DNA from: Hymenobacter ruricola
GTDB taxonomy: Bacteria > Bacteroidota > Bacteroidia > Cytophagales > Hymenobacteraceae
Reading direction: 5' to 3'
DNA length: 64,000 bases
Assembly: GCF_015694525.1 (NCBI RefSeq)
Contig: NZ_JADQDM010000010.1
Coordinates: 1-64,000 of the forward strand
The notes beneath the pieces are model-generated. The model worked only from the letters and a program-made list of their open reading frames with translations. It did no database searches and was not told the origin of the DNA. This document shows, piece by piece, positions 33,888 to 43,188 of the stretch. The first letter of the stretch is position 1. The number at the start of each line of letters is the position of its first letter. The translations under genes and the position numbers were made by a program.

Positions 33888-34760
33888 TTACCACCGCCGA
33901 AACGGCCGCGTGAGCCAGTACTTGCCCCAGCCAAACAGGGCCCGGGGGTGCCAGGGCGCCGGCGGCAGGGCCCGGTAAAGGCTCGTTACTACAATTTCGC
34001 CAATCAAGCCCTTCGTATCGGCTTCGAGCCGGATAAGCTGCGCGGTGCCGGCGCTGTCGGCGGCCAGCACCCGGGACTGCGCCACGTAGCCGATGAACGA
34101 CACGCGCAGCGGCACGCCCGCCGGCCCCACCAGCTCGGCCGGAATGGGCAGCTGAAACGAGCCATCGGCCGAAGTACTCGCGCCCACGGTGGTGCCCTGC
34201 ACCAGCACCGTGGCGCCGGGCACGCCCTCGCCCGTGGCCGCATCGGTCACGGCACCCCGAATCGTGAGCGGCTGCACTTCCAACGCCAGTGGGGCGCCCA
34301 TTGTGGCTTCCCTTGATTCCGCGGGCTGGTTTGAGGTCGTCGTCGCGGAGCCTTTTGCCGCCAGGGGCGGCCCCTCCACGGGCAGCGTGGCCGGCACCGG
34401 GCCGCCCCAGTAGCGGGCGCGGGTTTCCGCCGGGGCTTGGGCCCAGGCGGCCGGGCTCACGCCTTCGCGCACAGCCCACACGGCTACGGCCGCCACCAGC
34501 CAGGCCCGCCACCGGGCCGTGGGGGCAGCCGACACGGCGCGCTGCAACGGCCGCGCCAGCTGCCCCGCCGCGAAGCGCCCGCAGGTGCGCCCGCTCGCGG
34601 CCCCGGCCAGGAAGGCCAGGATTTCGGCATCGGTTTTCCGGGTGAAGTCGACCACCGTTTTCTGGCAGGCGGCGCAGTGGCGGCCGGTTGCGGTAGGCGT
34701 CATGGCATCCCAGCTTTCGTGGCAGGGCTGCGGAATGGTGAGGGCAGTGGAGCGGCGCAT
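33888..34760 (-). CDS. Paralogue with Cys-rich head and CarboxypepD_reg-like domain
   Basis: The 290-residue product has the same head as the next gene ('IPQPCHESWDAMTPTATGRH', 'CAACQKTVVDFT'), a membrane helix (about 98-116) and a beta domain ('TIRGAVTDAATGEGVPGATV', 'GTTVGASTSADGSFQLPIP') typical of CarboxypepD_reg/CarbopepD-like plugs. The start at 34760 gives 'MRRSTALTIPQP', matching the paralogue. It lies 25 bp upstream of its paralogue on the same strand, a probable operon and tandem duplication. Confidence 0.78.
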   Translation of the reverse strand: MRRSTALTIPQPCHESWDAMTPTATGRHCAACQKTVVDFTRKTDAEILAFLAGAASGRTCGRFAAGQLARPLQRAVSAAPTARWRAWLVAAVAVWAVREGVSPAAWAQAPAETRARYWGGPVPATLPVEGPPLAAKGSATTTSNQPAESREATMGAPLALEVQPLTIRGAVTDAATGEGVPGATVLVQGTTVGASTSADGSFQLPIPAELVGPAGVPLRVSFIGYVAQSRVLAADSAGTAQLIRLEADTKGLIGEIVVTSLYRALPPAPWHPRALFGWGKYWLTRPFRRW

Positions 34761-34850
34761 AGGGCAGGTTGGTTTGGAAGCCTGATGCGCGGGCTCGGCC
34801 AATTGCACACGTCCCGGCCGCGAGCAGTGGCGTGGGCTTCGCCAGCCGCC

Positions 34851-34977
34851 CGTTGCGCCACGGCTTTGGAGCAGTGCGCCACGGCTTCGGGGTGTTGCAC
34901 CAACGTTTCGAGGCCGTGCGCCAACGTTTCACGATGCTCCGCCACCCCTTCGAGGTGCTCCGCCACGGGGCCGGGCC
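34851..34977. repeat. Degenerate tandem array with a 21-bp period
   Basis: Six units of the form 'tgcgccacggcttcggggtg' occur with the CCA word at exact 21-bp spacing (34858, 34879, 34900, 34921, 34942, 34963). The array lies between two divergent genes, unlike the array at 16586-16740, which is between convergent ends. Confidence 0.8.
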
Positions 34978-35048
34978 GCGCCGCCGTAGCCGCAGCCCGC
35001 AAAAGGCGCTATCTTTTGCCCGTCAAAACCCTGCTCCGCCCACCGTTC

Positions 35049-36830
35049 ATGCGTTCCTCCACTTCCCTTTTCCGCCGCAAAACCATCGCGGCCATCCTCC
35101 AAAACCCGCCCGCCGACCATGAGGGCCCCGTGGCCGGGGGCCTGGCCCGCCACCTCACCGTGCGCGACCTCACCGCCCTGGGCATTGCGGCAATCATCGG
35201 GGCCGGCATTTTCAGCACCATCGGCAAGGCCAGCCTCGACGGCGGCCCCGCCGTGTCGCTGCTGTTCGTGTTCACGGCGGTGGCCTGCGCGTTTTCGGCG
35301 CTGTGCTACGCCCAGTTCGCGGCCACCATCCCGGTCAGCGGCTCGGCCTACACCTACGCCTACGCTTCGTTTGGCGAGCTGGCCGCCTGGATAATCGGCT
35401 GGGCCCTGATAATGGAATACGCGGTGGGCAACATCGTGGTGGCCATTTCCTGGTCCGATTACTTCACTGGGCTGCTCGACGGCATCGGCCTGCACCTGCC
35501 GCTCTGGCTCACCATGGGCACCCAAACGGGCCACGCCGGCTACGAGGCCGTGATGAGCCTCATGCAGACCGGCCGGCCGCTGGCCGAGGCCACGCCCACC
35601 CAAATGGACGGCTATAAAGCCTGGACTTCGGCCCCTGAGCTGTTCAACGGCTTCCACCTGGTGGTCGATTTGCCGGCCTTCGTCATCACCGTCCTCATCA
35701 CGGCGCTGGTCTACGTGGGCATTAAGGAAAGCAAAAACGCCTCCAACCTACTAGTGCTGCTCAAGCTGATTGTGGTGTTCATCGTCATTGCCGTGGGCGC
35801 GTTCTACGTGCAGCCCGCCAACTGGCACCCCTTCGCCCCCAACGGCGTGGGCGGCGTGCTCAAGGGCGTGTCGGCGGTGTTCTTCGCCTACATCGGCTTC
35901 GACGCCATTTCGACCACCGCCGAGGAGTGCAAAAACCCGCAGCGCGACCTGCCTAAGGCCATGATGTACGCCCTCGTCATCTGCACGGTGCTCTACGTCA
36001 TCATCACGCTGGTGCTCACGGGCATGGTTTCCTACAAAGAATTGGGCGTGGGCGACCCGCTGTCGTTCGTATTTGCCAAAGTGGGCTTGTCGCGCCTCTC
36101 GGGCCTGGTGGCGGTGAGTGCGGTGTTTGCCATGGCCTCGGTGCTGCTGGTATTTCAGCTGGGCCAGCCGCGCATCTGGCTCACCATGAGCCGCGACGGG
36201 CTGCTGCCGTCGGTGTTTGCCCGCATTCACCCGCGCTTCCACACGCCGTCGTTTGCCACCATCGTCACGGGCTTTTTCGTGGCCGTGCCCGCCCTCATCC
36301 TGAACATGGATTTGGTGGTCGACCTCACCAGCATCGGCACGCTGTTCGCGTTTGCGCTGGTGTGCGGCGGCATCCTCATCATCGACCCCTACGGCCGCTC
36401 GGAGGCCCGGTTCAAGGTGCCCTACATCAACGGCCAGTGGCTGGTGCCGCTCATTCTGGCCGTGGGCGCCTTCCTGGTGGTGCGCTACAACGCGGCCAGC
36501 AACCACGAGTTCTGGCTCGACGCCAGCGGCCAGCACGGCTGGCTGCAGCGCGACGCCGTGAGCGACAAGGTGACCGGTGGCTTTGCCCACCAGATTCCCA
36601 CGCTGGTGTTTTTCCTGTTCTGCATCGCCCTGAGCGTGCTTTCTTTCCGCAAAAAGCTCTCGCTGCTGCCCACCCTGGGCCTGCTCATCAACCTGTATTT
36701 GATGACCGAGCTGGGCATCAGCAACTGGACCTTGTTCTTCGTGTGGCTGCTCATTGGGCTGGCCGTGTATTTCACCTACGGCTACAAGAATTCCAAGCTG
36801 GGGCAGCCCAGCGCACCGGCCACGGCCTAG
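35049..36830 (+). CDS. APC-family amino acid permease
   Basis: The 593-residue integral membrane protein has about 12-14 helices. It shows the APC/CAT signature 'LGIAAIIGAGIFSTIGKAS' in helix 1, 'SGSAYTYAYASFGELAAWIIG' across helix 3 and 'FFAYIGFDAISTTAEECKNP' in the conserved loop, which fits cationic amino-acid transporter-like (YfnA/CAT) permeases. A loop at about 165-200 and another near 475-520 are longer than usual. A strong terminator follows. Confidence 0.92.
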   Translation: MRSSTSLFRRKTIAAILQNPPADHEGPVAGGLARHLTVRDLTALGIAAIIGAGIFSTIGKASLDGGPAVSLLFVFTAVACAFSALCYAQFAATIPVSGSAYTYAYASFGELAAWIIGWALIMEYAVGNIVVAISWSDYFTGLLDGIGLHLPLWLTMGTQTGHAGYEAVMSLMQTGRPLAEATPTQMDGYKAWTSAPELFNGFHLVVDLPAFVITVLITALVYVGIKESKNASNLLVLLKLIVVFIVIAVGAFYVQPANWHPFAPNGVGGVLKGVSAVFFAYIGFDAISTTAEECKNPQRDLPKAMMYALVICTVLYVIITLVLTGMVSYKELGVGDPLSFVFAKVGLSRLSGLVAVSAVFAMASVLLVFQLGQPRIWLTMSRDGLLPSVFARIHPRFHTPSFATIVTGFFVAVPALILNMDLVVDLTSIGTLFAFALVCGGILIIDPYGRSEARFKVPYINGQWLVPLILAVGAFLVVRYNAASNHEFWLDASGQHGWLQRDAVSDKVTGGFAHQIPTLVFFLFCIALSVLSFRKKLSLLPTLGLLINLYLMTELGISNWTLFFVWLLIGLAVYFTYGYKNSKLGQPSAPATA

Positions 36831-36857
36831 CCCGGGCCGCTCTGCTTCTTGATGCCC

Positions 36858-36897
36858 AAACGGGCCCCGGCAAGTAGGTTGCCGGGGCCCGTTTTTT
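36858..36897 (+). terminator. Terminator of the permease gene
   Basis: The stem acgggccccggcaa / ttgccggggcccgt is followed by T6. Confidence 0.93.
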
Positions 36898-37082
36898 GGT
36901 GGCTTTCGCTGAGGTTGAGGGCGGCGCACGGCCCAGCTTTTGCGGGCCCGGTTTCGGGCGCGCGGGGGCAAAGTGAAACGGCGTATATTTCGGCGTTCTT
37001 GCAGCGCGGGCTTTCGCCATTCCGTCTTTGTACCGGCCGGGTCCGCGCTCTGCTGCCCTTGCCTTTTCTGCTTGCTTTTCCC

Positions 37083-38186
37083 ATGATTACCCCTCCGGAA
37101 CCGTTTCAGCACTTGCTCGAAGGCAGCCGGCAAACCTTCTTCATCTACAGCGTGAGCGCACGCCGGGTGCTCTACGTGAGCGCCGCCTACGAGCAGCTGT
37201 TTCCGGGGGCCCGCCGCGACGCCGTGGACGCTGACCTGCCCACCCTGCTGAGCTACCTGCCGCCCGACGACCAGGCCTACGCCCGCGAATGCTTTGCCGA
37301 CCTGGCCGCCGGCCAGCTCCACGACGACCTGCTGCTGCGCCTGCAGCCCCGCCCCGACCGGCCCCAGCGCTGGCTGGCCGTGCAGGCTCACCAGGCCCTG
37401 GCCGCCGACGGCCAGGTGCTGCTCACGGGCACCGTGCAGGACGTGACCGTGGAGCAGGAGTACCTGCGCAACGCCGACAAGTACATGGCCAAGAAGAACA
37501 CGACCCTGGAAATCCTGTCGCACGACTTGGCCGGGCCGTTCAACATGCTGCGCCAGCTGGCCGACTTTCTGGAAGAGAAAACTCAGGTGCTGCACGACCC
37601 GCAAGTGCAGAAGATGATTGAGGTGATGCAGAACACCTGCCGCGACAGCGTGAACCTCATCCGCGACTTCGTGGACGGCGAGTTCATGGACTCGGCCAAC
37701 GTGGACATGAAGCGCACCCGCGTGGACTTGGCCACCGCCCTGAGCCAGGTGATGGACACCTACCAGAAAGGCGAGCACCTGGTGGCCAAGTCCTTTTCGT
37801 TCCGCACCTCGCACCCGGCGGTCTACGTCGAAATCGACAACAACAAGTTCCTGCAGGTCATCAACAACCTGCTTTCGAACGCCATTAAGTTCACGGGCGA
37901 GGGCGGCCGCATTGCCGTGGGCCTGGAGCAACACGCTGACCACGTGCTCGTGACCGTGGCCGACGACGGCATCGGTATTCCGGAGCGGATGCACCCGGTG
38001 CTGTTCGACCGTTTCACCAAAGCCCGCCGCCCGGGCCTGCGCGGCGAAAAAACCACCGGCCTGGGCATGCACCTAATCCACACGCTGGTGCGCCTGCACG
38101 AGGGCACCATCTGGTTTGAGAGCGCGGAAAACCGCGGCACTACGTTTTTCATCAAGGTGCCTACCGCTCCAGGCGGGGGCAGTTAA
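37083..38186 (+). CDS. PAS-domain sensor histidine kinase (soluble)
   Basis: The 367-residue protein has no membrane segment. A PAS domain (about 10-125, ending 'LLTGTVQDVTVEQEYL') is followed by a HisKA dimer with 'EILSHDLAGPFNMLRQL' and an ATPase domain ('NNLLSNAIKFTGEGG', 'DDGIGIPERM', 'TTGLGMHLIHTLV'). It is convergent with the response regulator; their stop codons are 43 bp apart and lie in the two arms of one inverted repeat. Confidence 0.92.
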   Translation: MITPPEPFQHLLEGSRQTFFIYSVSARRVLYVSAAYEQLFPGARRDAVDADLPTLLSYLPPDDQAYARECFADLAAGQLHDDLLLRLQPRPDRPQRWLAVQAHQALAADGQVLLTGTVQDVTVEQEYLRNADKYMAKKNTTLEILSHDLAGPFNMLRQLADFLEEKTQVLHDPQVQKMIEVMQNTCRDSVNLIRDFVDGEFMDSANVDMKRTRVDLATALSQVMDTYQKGEHLVAKSFSFRTSHPAVYVEIDNNKFLQVINNLLSNAIKFTGEGGRIAVGLEQHADHVLVTVADDGIGIPERMHPVLFDRFTKARRPGLRGEKTTGLGMHLIHTLVRLHEGTIWFESAENRGTTFFIKVPTAPGGGS

Positions 38187-38248
38187 GAGTTAGGAGTTAG
38201 CAGTCAAGAGTTTGTTGTTCTATCAACTCTTAAGTCTCAACTGCCCCC
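38175..38248. repeat. Inverted repeat F1 across two convergent gene ends
   Basis: gggggcagttaagagttagg faces aactcttaagtctcaactgccccc. The arms encode the last codons of both the kinase and the response regulator, including both TAA stops. Confidence 0.8.
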
Positions 38249-38625
38249 ATCTGGTCGCGCACGCTCTGAATCTGGGCGCTGTCGATGGGCTTGTGGATGA
38301 GGCCGGCCACAAGGCCAAACTCGTCGACCCGCGCCGTGTCGGACTGGGCCAATGAGGAGGTGAGGATGTAGATGCGGCAGCGCCCGTGCAGCTGCGCCTC
38401 CTGCGGCCGCAGGGCTTCGAGGAACTCCCAGCCGTCCATCACGGGCATGTTCAGGTCCAGAAAAATCACGCGGGGCAGTTCTTCGGCCGGGGCTTGGCGC
38501 AGAAAGTTGAGGGCTTCCTCGGCGCTGCCAAAGGAGGTAATGTTGTCGGAAAAGGACTCGCGCTTGAGCAGGCGCTCGGTCAGAAACACGCCAATGGCGT
38601 CGTCGTCAATCAGCAGGGTGTGCAT
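38230..38625 (-). CDS. Single-domain response regulator
   Basis: The 131-residue product is a lone receiver domain: acidic pocket 'LLIDDDAIG', phospho-acceptor Asp in 'VIFLDLNMPVMDGWEF', the Thr/Ser in 'ILTSSLAQ' and the Lys in 'LIHKPID'. It lies 25 bp downstream of the second histidine kinase on the same strand, so the two are probably co-transcribed. With no output domain it may act in a phosphorelay or by protein contact. Confidence 0.93.
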   Translation of the reverse strand: MHTLLIDDDAIGVFLTERLLKRESFSDNITSFGSAEEALNFLRQAPAEELPRVIFLDLNMPVMDGWEFLEALRPQEAQLHGRCRIYILTSSLAQSDTARVDEFGLVAGLIHKPIDSAQIQSVRDQMGAVET

Positions 38626-38650
38626 GCAGGGAAGAGTAGGGCGCCGGAGC

Positions 38651-40069
38651 TCAGGGTAAATAAATGTGGAATTGGGTGCCCGCGTCGACGGCGCTGGTCA
38701 CGTCGATGGTGCCGGCCATGGCCTCCACGTGGGTTTTGACGAGGTAGAGGCCAATGCCGCGGCCGGCCTGCGCGGTGTGAAACCGCTTGTAGAGGCGAAA
38801 CACGTCGGCCCCGGCCCGCTCCAGGTCGAAGCCCGAGCCGTTGTCGGCCACCACCACGTCCACGCCGCCCTCGGGCCGCGCCCGCGCCGACACCTCCACC
38901 CGCAGCGGGCGGCTTTCGGCGCGGTATTTCATGGCGTTCGAGAGCAGGTTGAAGAAGATGCTGTACAGATAGGCGCGGTTGGCGCGCACGCGCAGCTCCG
39001 GCGCAATGTTCAGCAGCAGCTCGCCGCGGTATTGCTGCATGGGCTCGCGCAGGTTGAGGCTGGCCTGGTTCACCACGTCGGCCAGGGGCACCATTTCGGG
39101 CTCCGTGATGCCCTGCTGGTCGCGGATGGACAGGATGGTGTTCATGTCGCGCAGCACCACGTCGAGTTGCTGCACGCTGGTTTTCAGGTTGCTGAGGGCC
39201 AGGGTATGGTCGGGCGAGTCGGCGGGCACCGAACCCAGCAAATCGACCAGCCCCAAAGCGTTGGCCAGCGGCGCGCGCAGGTTGTGCGACACGATGTAGG
39301 TGAACTGCTGCAGGTCGCGGTGCTGCCGGTACATGTCTTCCTGCGAGCGCACCTTTTCCGTGATGTCGGCGAAATACACCGACAGCTGCTGCTCCGACGG
39401 GAAGGCCTTCACCTCCAGCCAGCGGTTGGTTTTGGCGTACACCGCCTCGAAGTGCGCGGCCTGCCCGCTGGCTTGGGCGCGCTTCAGGTACTTGTAAAAG
39501 TCGCTGCCCTCGCCCACCACCGCCTCGATGGGCACGTTCAGCACTTCGGGCCGGCTCACGTTCAGCAGGCGCTCCACTTCGCCGTTCACATAAGTGAAGC
39601 GCAGCTTGTCGTCGAGCAGAAAAAACGCGTCGGTGATGCTTTCAAAGATGGTGTTGAGCCGGTGGGCCTGCTCCTGAATGGTGCGGTGCGAGGCAAACAG
39701 CTCCGTGACGTCGCGCGCCACCAAGTGCACGCCGGTCACGCTGCCGTCCACCAGCAGGGGCACTTTGGTGCAGCTCAGCCACACCGGCCGGTCGGCGCCG
39801 ATGAAGCCGACTTCCACGTCGAATTTCACCTTGTGGCCCTCGAAGGCCTCGGCCAGCTTGCGGGCAAACATCGCCCGCAGCTCCGGCGGCAGAAACTCGT
39901 CAATTGACTGCCCCACCACCGCCTCCTTTTCGGCATGGATGAGCGCCAGAAAGGCCGGGTTGGCGTCCAGTATTATCCCTGCGCGGTTTTGAAAGAGCAT
40001 CAGGTCCGGGTTGTTTTCAAACAAAGCCCGGAACCGCTGCTCGTTTTCCATGAGCTGTGCGAGGTCCAT
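38651..40069 (-). CDS. Multi-PAS sensor histidine kinase
   Basis: The 472-residue soluble protein has two PAS domains (about 5-125, 'NPDLMLFQNRAGIILDANPA', and 130-250, 'FESITDAFFLLDDKLRFTYV') and a kinase core with 'QFTYIVSHNLRAPLANALGL' (HisKA_3-like Bacteroidota H-box) and ATPase motifs 'FFNLLSNAMKYRA', 'DNGSGFD' and 'GRGIGLYLVKTHV'. The start at 40069 (MDLAQLMENEQ) is chosen by PAS alignment. Confidence 0.92.
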   Translation of the reverse strand: MDLAQLMENEQRFRALFENNPDLMLFQNRAGIILDANPAFLALIHAEKEAVVGQSIDEFLPPELRAMFARKLAEAFEGHKVKFDVEVGFIGADRPVWLSCTKVPLLVDGSVTGVHLVARDVTELFASHRTIQEQAHRLNTIFESITDAFFLLDDKLRFTYVNGEVERLLNVSRPEVLNVPIEAVVGEGSDFYKYLKRAQASGQAAHFEAVYAKTNRWLEVKAFPSEQQLSVYFADITEKVRSQEDMYRQHRDLQQFTYIVSHNLRAPLANALGLVDLLGSVPADSPDHTLALSNLKTSVQQLDVVLRDMNTILSIRDQQGITEPEMVPLADVVNQASLNLREPMQQYRGELLLNIAPELRVRANRAYLYSIFFNLLSNAMKYRAESRPLRVEVSARARPEGGVDVVVADNGSGFDLERAGADVFRLYKRFHTAQAGRGIGLYLVKTHVEAMAGTIDVTSAVDAGTQFHIYLP

Positions 40070-40501
40070 TCGTAAGCAAACTAAGAGCAGAAGCCCGGGC
40101 GTGCTGCCCCGGCCGATTGTGCCTCTAAATACGGCACCAGCCCGCTTTTGTGGCTCCCGCACCGCCGCCCGGCACCGGAAAAAACCGCCGGCCAATCGCC
40201 GGCAAACTACCGAAGCGCAGCCGTAGCCCCTTGCACCTGGCTGGCTTGTACTGGCTCCGTTTGTACCGGTTTCGGGCCGGGCCATTTTTGGCATCGCCTA
40301 AACTATTTGCCGTCTATGAACGGAAAAATATAACCTCAACCGTAGAATAACTTTCGTTATAATATCATTTTATTTTGCATTTTTTAAATAAATAGCATCC
40401 AAAGCTAAAACATCATGATAACTTTGTCATAGCCTTTTAATACAATATGAATTAAAAGGGCCGGTTTATTTATTGCCCTCTTACACAATAACCTCAGCAT
40501 T
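40070..40501. other. Long intergenic region with AT-rich promoter zone
   Basis: About 430 bp hold no gene. The first 220 bp are GC-rich and featureless. From about 40325 to 40500 the sequence is strongly AT-rich (attttattttgcatttttta), unlike the rest of the window, and should hold the promoter and leader of the T9SS protein gene that follows. No exact TAnnTTTG box was found. Confidence 0.5.
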
Positions 40502-42913
40502 ATGAAACAACGATACACCATCCTGACAGCTTTATTTTCGCTGTTTTTAGCGCTTTCCGCCCAGGCACAATACACGTTTACTTCCACTACCCTGGGGCCC
40601 TACGTTCAAAACTTCAACGGCATGGGCAATGGAAATGTAACATTTGGCAGCGGCACGAACAGTGGATTATTGCCTGGTATTATTGTGGGATATAATGCCG
40701 GCGGCTCTTTCGCGGGCGTGCCCTCGCCCATTGTGGCCAACGACGGCTCGGCCACGGGCAGCGCAGCTTACAACTTTGGCACGGCCGGCGCGGCCGACCG
40801 GGCGCTGGGCGGCATTGCCGGCGGCCTGAACGGCAACAGCGGCACGGGCTACATCTGCGTGCGGCTGCGCAACACGTCGGGGGTCACCATCAAAAACCTG
40901 GACATCCGCTACGCCATTGAGCAGTGGTACAACTCCTCGCTGGCCCTCGATGCGTACTTCCGCGCTTCCTACCGCAAGTATTCCACCACCACGGGCTTCG
41001 CCAACAACGACCTGGTGCAGGACAACGGCGTGAACGGCTGGACGGCCGTGCCGGAGCTCGACCTGCAGGCCCCGGCCACCGGCGGCATCGTGGGCCAGTC
41101 CGACGGCAACTCGACCACTTACCGGCGCACGGCCCAGCACCGCCTGCCCGTGAGCCTGGCCAACAACACGGAAATCGTCATCCGCTTCGTTTACCCGTTC
41201 AACTCCACCACCAACGGCAACGGCATCAGCATCGACGACATCGTTATCTACCCGGAAACCAACGTGTTGTATTCCAAAACCACGGGGTTGCTCAACAATA
41301 CCGCCACCGATGGCACCGCAACCTGGGGCCAGAACGCCGACGGCGGCAGCCCCCCCACAACACCCATCGACTTCACTGCGGCCAACTACACCTACATCGT
41401 GCAGGGCAGCGCCAACACCACTTCGCGCATGACCGGCGGCTGGAACGTGAGCGGCACCAACTCCCGCGTGGTGGTGGGCACCGATGGCGCGCCGGCCGCG
41501 CTCACCCTCACCGCCGCCGACGCCCTCACGGGCACCGTGGACGTGTCGTCGGGCTCGACGCTGCGCCTCGAAAACGCCCCCGCCGGCCTGACGCTGGGCG
41601 CCCTCGACGCCGGCAGCACCGTGCAATACGCCAGCGCCGCCGCTACCCAGAGCGTGCTGCCCGCCACCTACGCCAACCTGGAAATGAGCAACCTCAGCAA
41701 CAAGGACTTGGCTGGTGCAGTGGTGGTGACGCAGTCGCTCACGCTCACCAACGGCACCAACAACCGGCAAACCATTCGCCTGGGCAACAACAACCTGACC
41801 ATGCTGCGCGGCGCCACGCTCACGCGCGCCAACGGCGGCCAGGTGCAAACCAACGGCACCGGCGAGTATCGCGCCACCGTGGTGGGAGCGGGTACGAGCA
41901 GCGTGCCGGTGCTGTTTCCGGTGGCGTCGGCGGCGGCCATTGCCAATTACCTCCCCGTATCTATCACGGCGGGCGTGAACAGCGCCGGCAACGACAAGGA
42001 CGAAACCTACCGTGTGCGCGTGATTGACGGCATTTACACGACCTATACGGCCGCGGGCGTGGGCTCGACGCCGATAACCAGCAACACCGGCAACGTGAAC
42101 ACCACCTGGCTTATCAGCCGCGAAACCGCCACGCCGGTGTCGGCCACGCTCAAAATGGGCTGGGACACCGGCCGCCAGGGCGCCGGCTTTACGCAGGCCA
42201 ACGCCTTCATCGACCACTACACGGTGGGCACGGGCTGGGACAAAGTCCGGAAAGACATGGGCACCGTGAGCAACGGCACCGCCACGCAATGGGCCGCGCA
42301 GCGCACCGGCGTGAGCAGCTTCTCGCCCTTCGCCGTGACTTCCAACGCCGCTGGCCCGCTGCCGGTGGAACTGGTAAAATTCGACGCCAAGCGCACCAAA
42401 ACCACCGTGACCTGCACCTGGGCCACCGCCAGCGAGAAAAACAACGCCCGCTTCGTGGTGGAGCGCAGCGCCAACGGTGAAACCTTCGCGGCCATTGGCA
42501 CCGTGGAAGGCAGCGGTTCGAGCACCGGGGCCCACTCCTACTCCTTTGTGGATGCGCGCCCGCTGGCCGGCACCGCCTACTACCGCCTGCGGCAGGTGGA
42601 CAAAGACGGCACCGCCGCCTACTCGCCGGTGGTGACGGTGGAAGGCGCCGCGGCCGCCGAGCCCACGGCCATCAGCGCCGTGCCCAACCCCAGCAACGGC
42701 CAGTTTGCCGTGTGGGCCACGCTGGCGGCGCCCACCACGCTGCAAGGCACGGTGCTGAACGTACTGGGCGAAAAAGTGCTGACCATCAACGAGCAGCTGC
42801 CGGCCGGTCCGGCCCGCCTCGCCCTCGACCTCAGCGCCCAGCCCGCCGGCATCTACGTGGTGCAGTTGCGCGGCCTCGATAGCCCCGTTACGCTGCGCGT
42901 GATGAAGCAATAA
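40502..42913 (+). CDS. Secreted protein with T9SS type A sorting domain
   Basis: The 803-residue product has a signal peptide (MKQRYTILTALFSLFLALSA, then QAQ). The N-terminal half is beta-rich and resembles repetitive surface proteins ('GYICVRLRNTSGVTIKNLDI', 'NGNGISIDDIVIYPE'). Residues about 620-715 form the 'LPVELVKFDAKR ... ATASEKNNARF ... YYRLRQVDKDG' module common before sorting domains. The last about 80 residues are a T9SS type A domain ('AVPNPSNGQF', 'PAGIYVVQL', ending RVMKQ). Substrate unknown; export through T9SS is inferred. Confidence 0.9.
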   Translation: MKQRYTILTALFSLFLALSAQAQYTFTSTTLGPYVQNFNGMGNGNVTFGSGTNSGLLPGIIVGYNAGGSFAGVPSPIVANDGSATGSAAYNFGTAGAADRALGGIAGGLNGNSGTGYICVRLRNTSGVTIKNLDIRYAIEQWYNSSLALDAYFRASYRKYSTTTGFANNDLVQDNGVNGWTAVPELDLQAPATGGIVGQSDGNSTTYRRTAQHRLPVSLANNTEIVIRFVYPFNSTTNGNGISIDDIVIYPETNVLYSKTTGLLNNTATDGTATWGQNADGGSPPTTPIDFTAANYTYIVQGSANTTSRMTGGWNVSGTNSRVVVGTDGAPAALTLTAADALTGTVDVSSGSTLRLENAPAGLTLGALDAGSTVQYASAAATQSVLPATYANLEMSNLSNKDLAGAVVVTQSLTLTNGTNNRQTIRLGNNNLTMLRGATLTRANGGQVQTNGTGEYRATVVGAGTSSVPVLFPVASAAAIANYLPVSITAGVNSAGNDKDETYRVRVIDGIYTTYTAAGVGSTPITSNTGNVNTTWLISRETATPVSATLKMGWDTGRQGAGFTQANAFIDHYTVGTGWDKVRKDMGTVSNGTATQWAAQRTGVSSFSPFAVTSNAAGPLPVELVKFDAKRTKTTVTCTWATASEKNNARFVVERSANGETFAAIGTVEGSGSSTGAHSYSFVDARPLAGTAYYRLRQVDKDGTAAYSPVVTVEGAAAAEPTAISAVPNPSNGQFAVWATLAAPTTLQGTVLNVLGEKVLTINEQLPAGPARLALDLSAQPAGIYVVQLRGLDSPVTLRVMKQ

Positions 42914-42999
42914 GCTACCGTATTAACCCGTGCATTCATCACTTGTGGCTTGATTTATAGCTGATTACTTTATAAATATTCCTTATTCCTATCATTAGT

Positions 43000-43033
43000 A
43001 AAAAGGCAGCCTTCTGCAAGGGGCTGCCTTTTT
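43000..43033. terminator. Terminator hairpin after the T9SS protein gene
   Basis: The stem aaaaaggcagcc / ggctgccttttt has a 10-base loop. Confidence 0.9.
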
Positions 43034-43188
43034 GCATTTCGGGGTTCATTTCGTAGGTGGCTGAGGTGATATCGAGGCTGAAACCGTAGTCGGGCACCCA
43101 GCCTTTGTCGCGGGTTAACCTCGGCCGTTGCATCCGGGCTGCGGCTGGGCGCGTAAGCTGGGGAAACCTTTCCACTTTGATTTCCCAC

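Noticed and set aside
34700..35002. Heptad-repeat peptide on the minus strand over the 21-bp array
   Set aside because: Several frames are open because the period is a multiple of three. Kept as a caveat in the array finding but not annotated as a gene.
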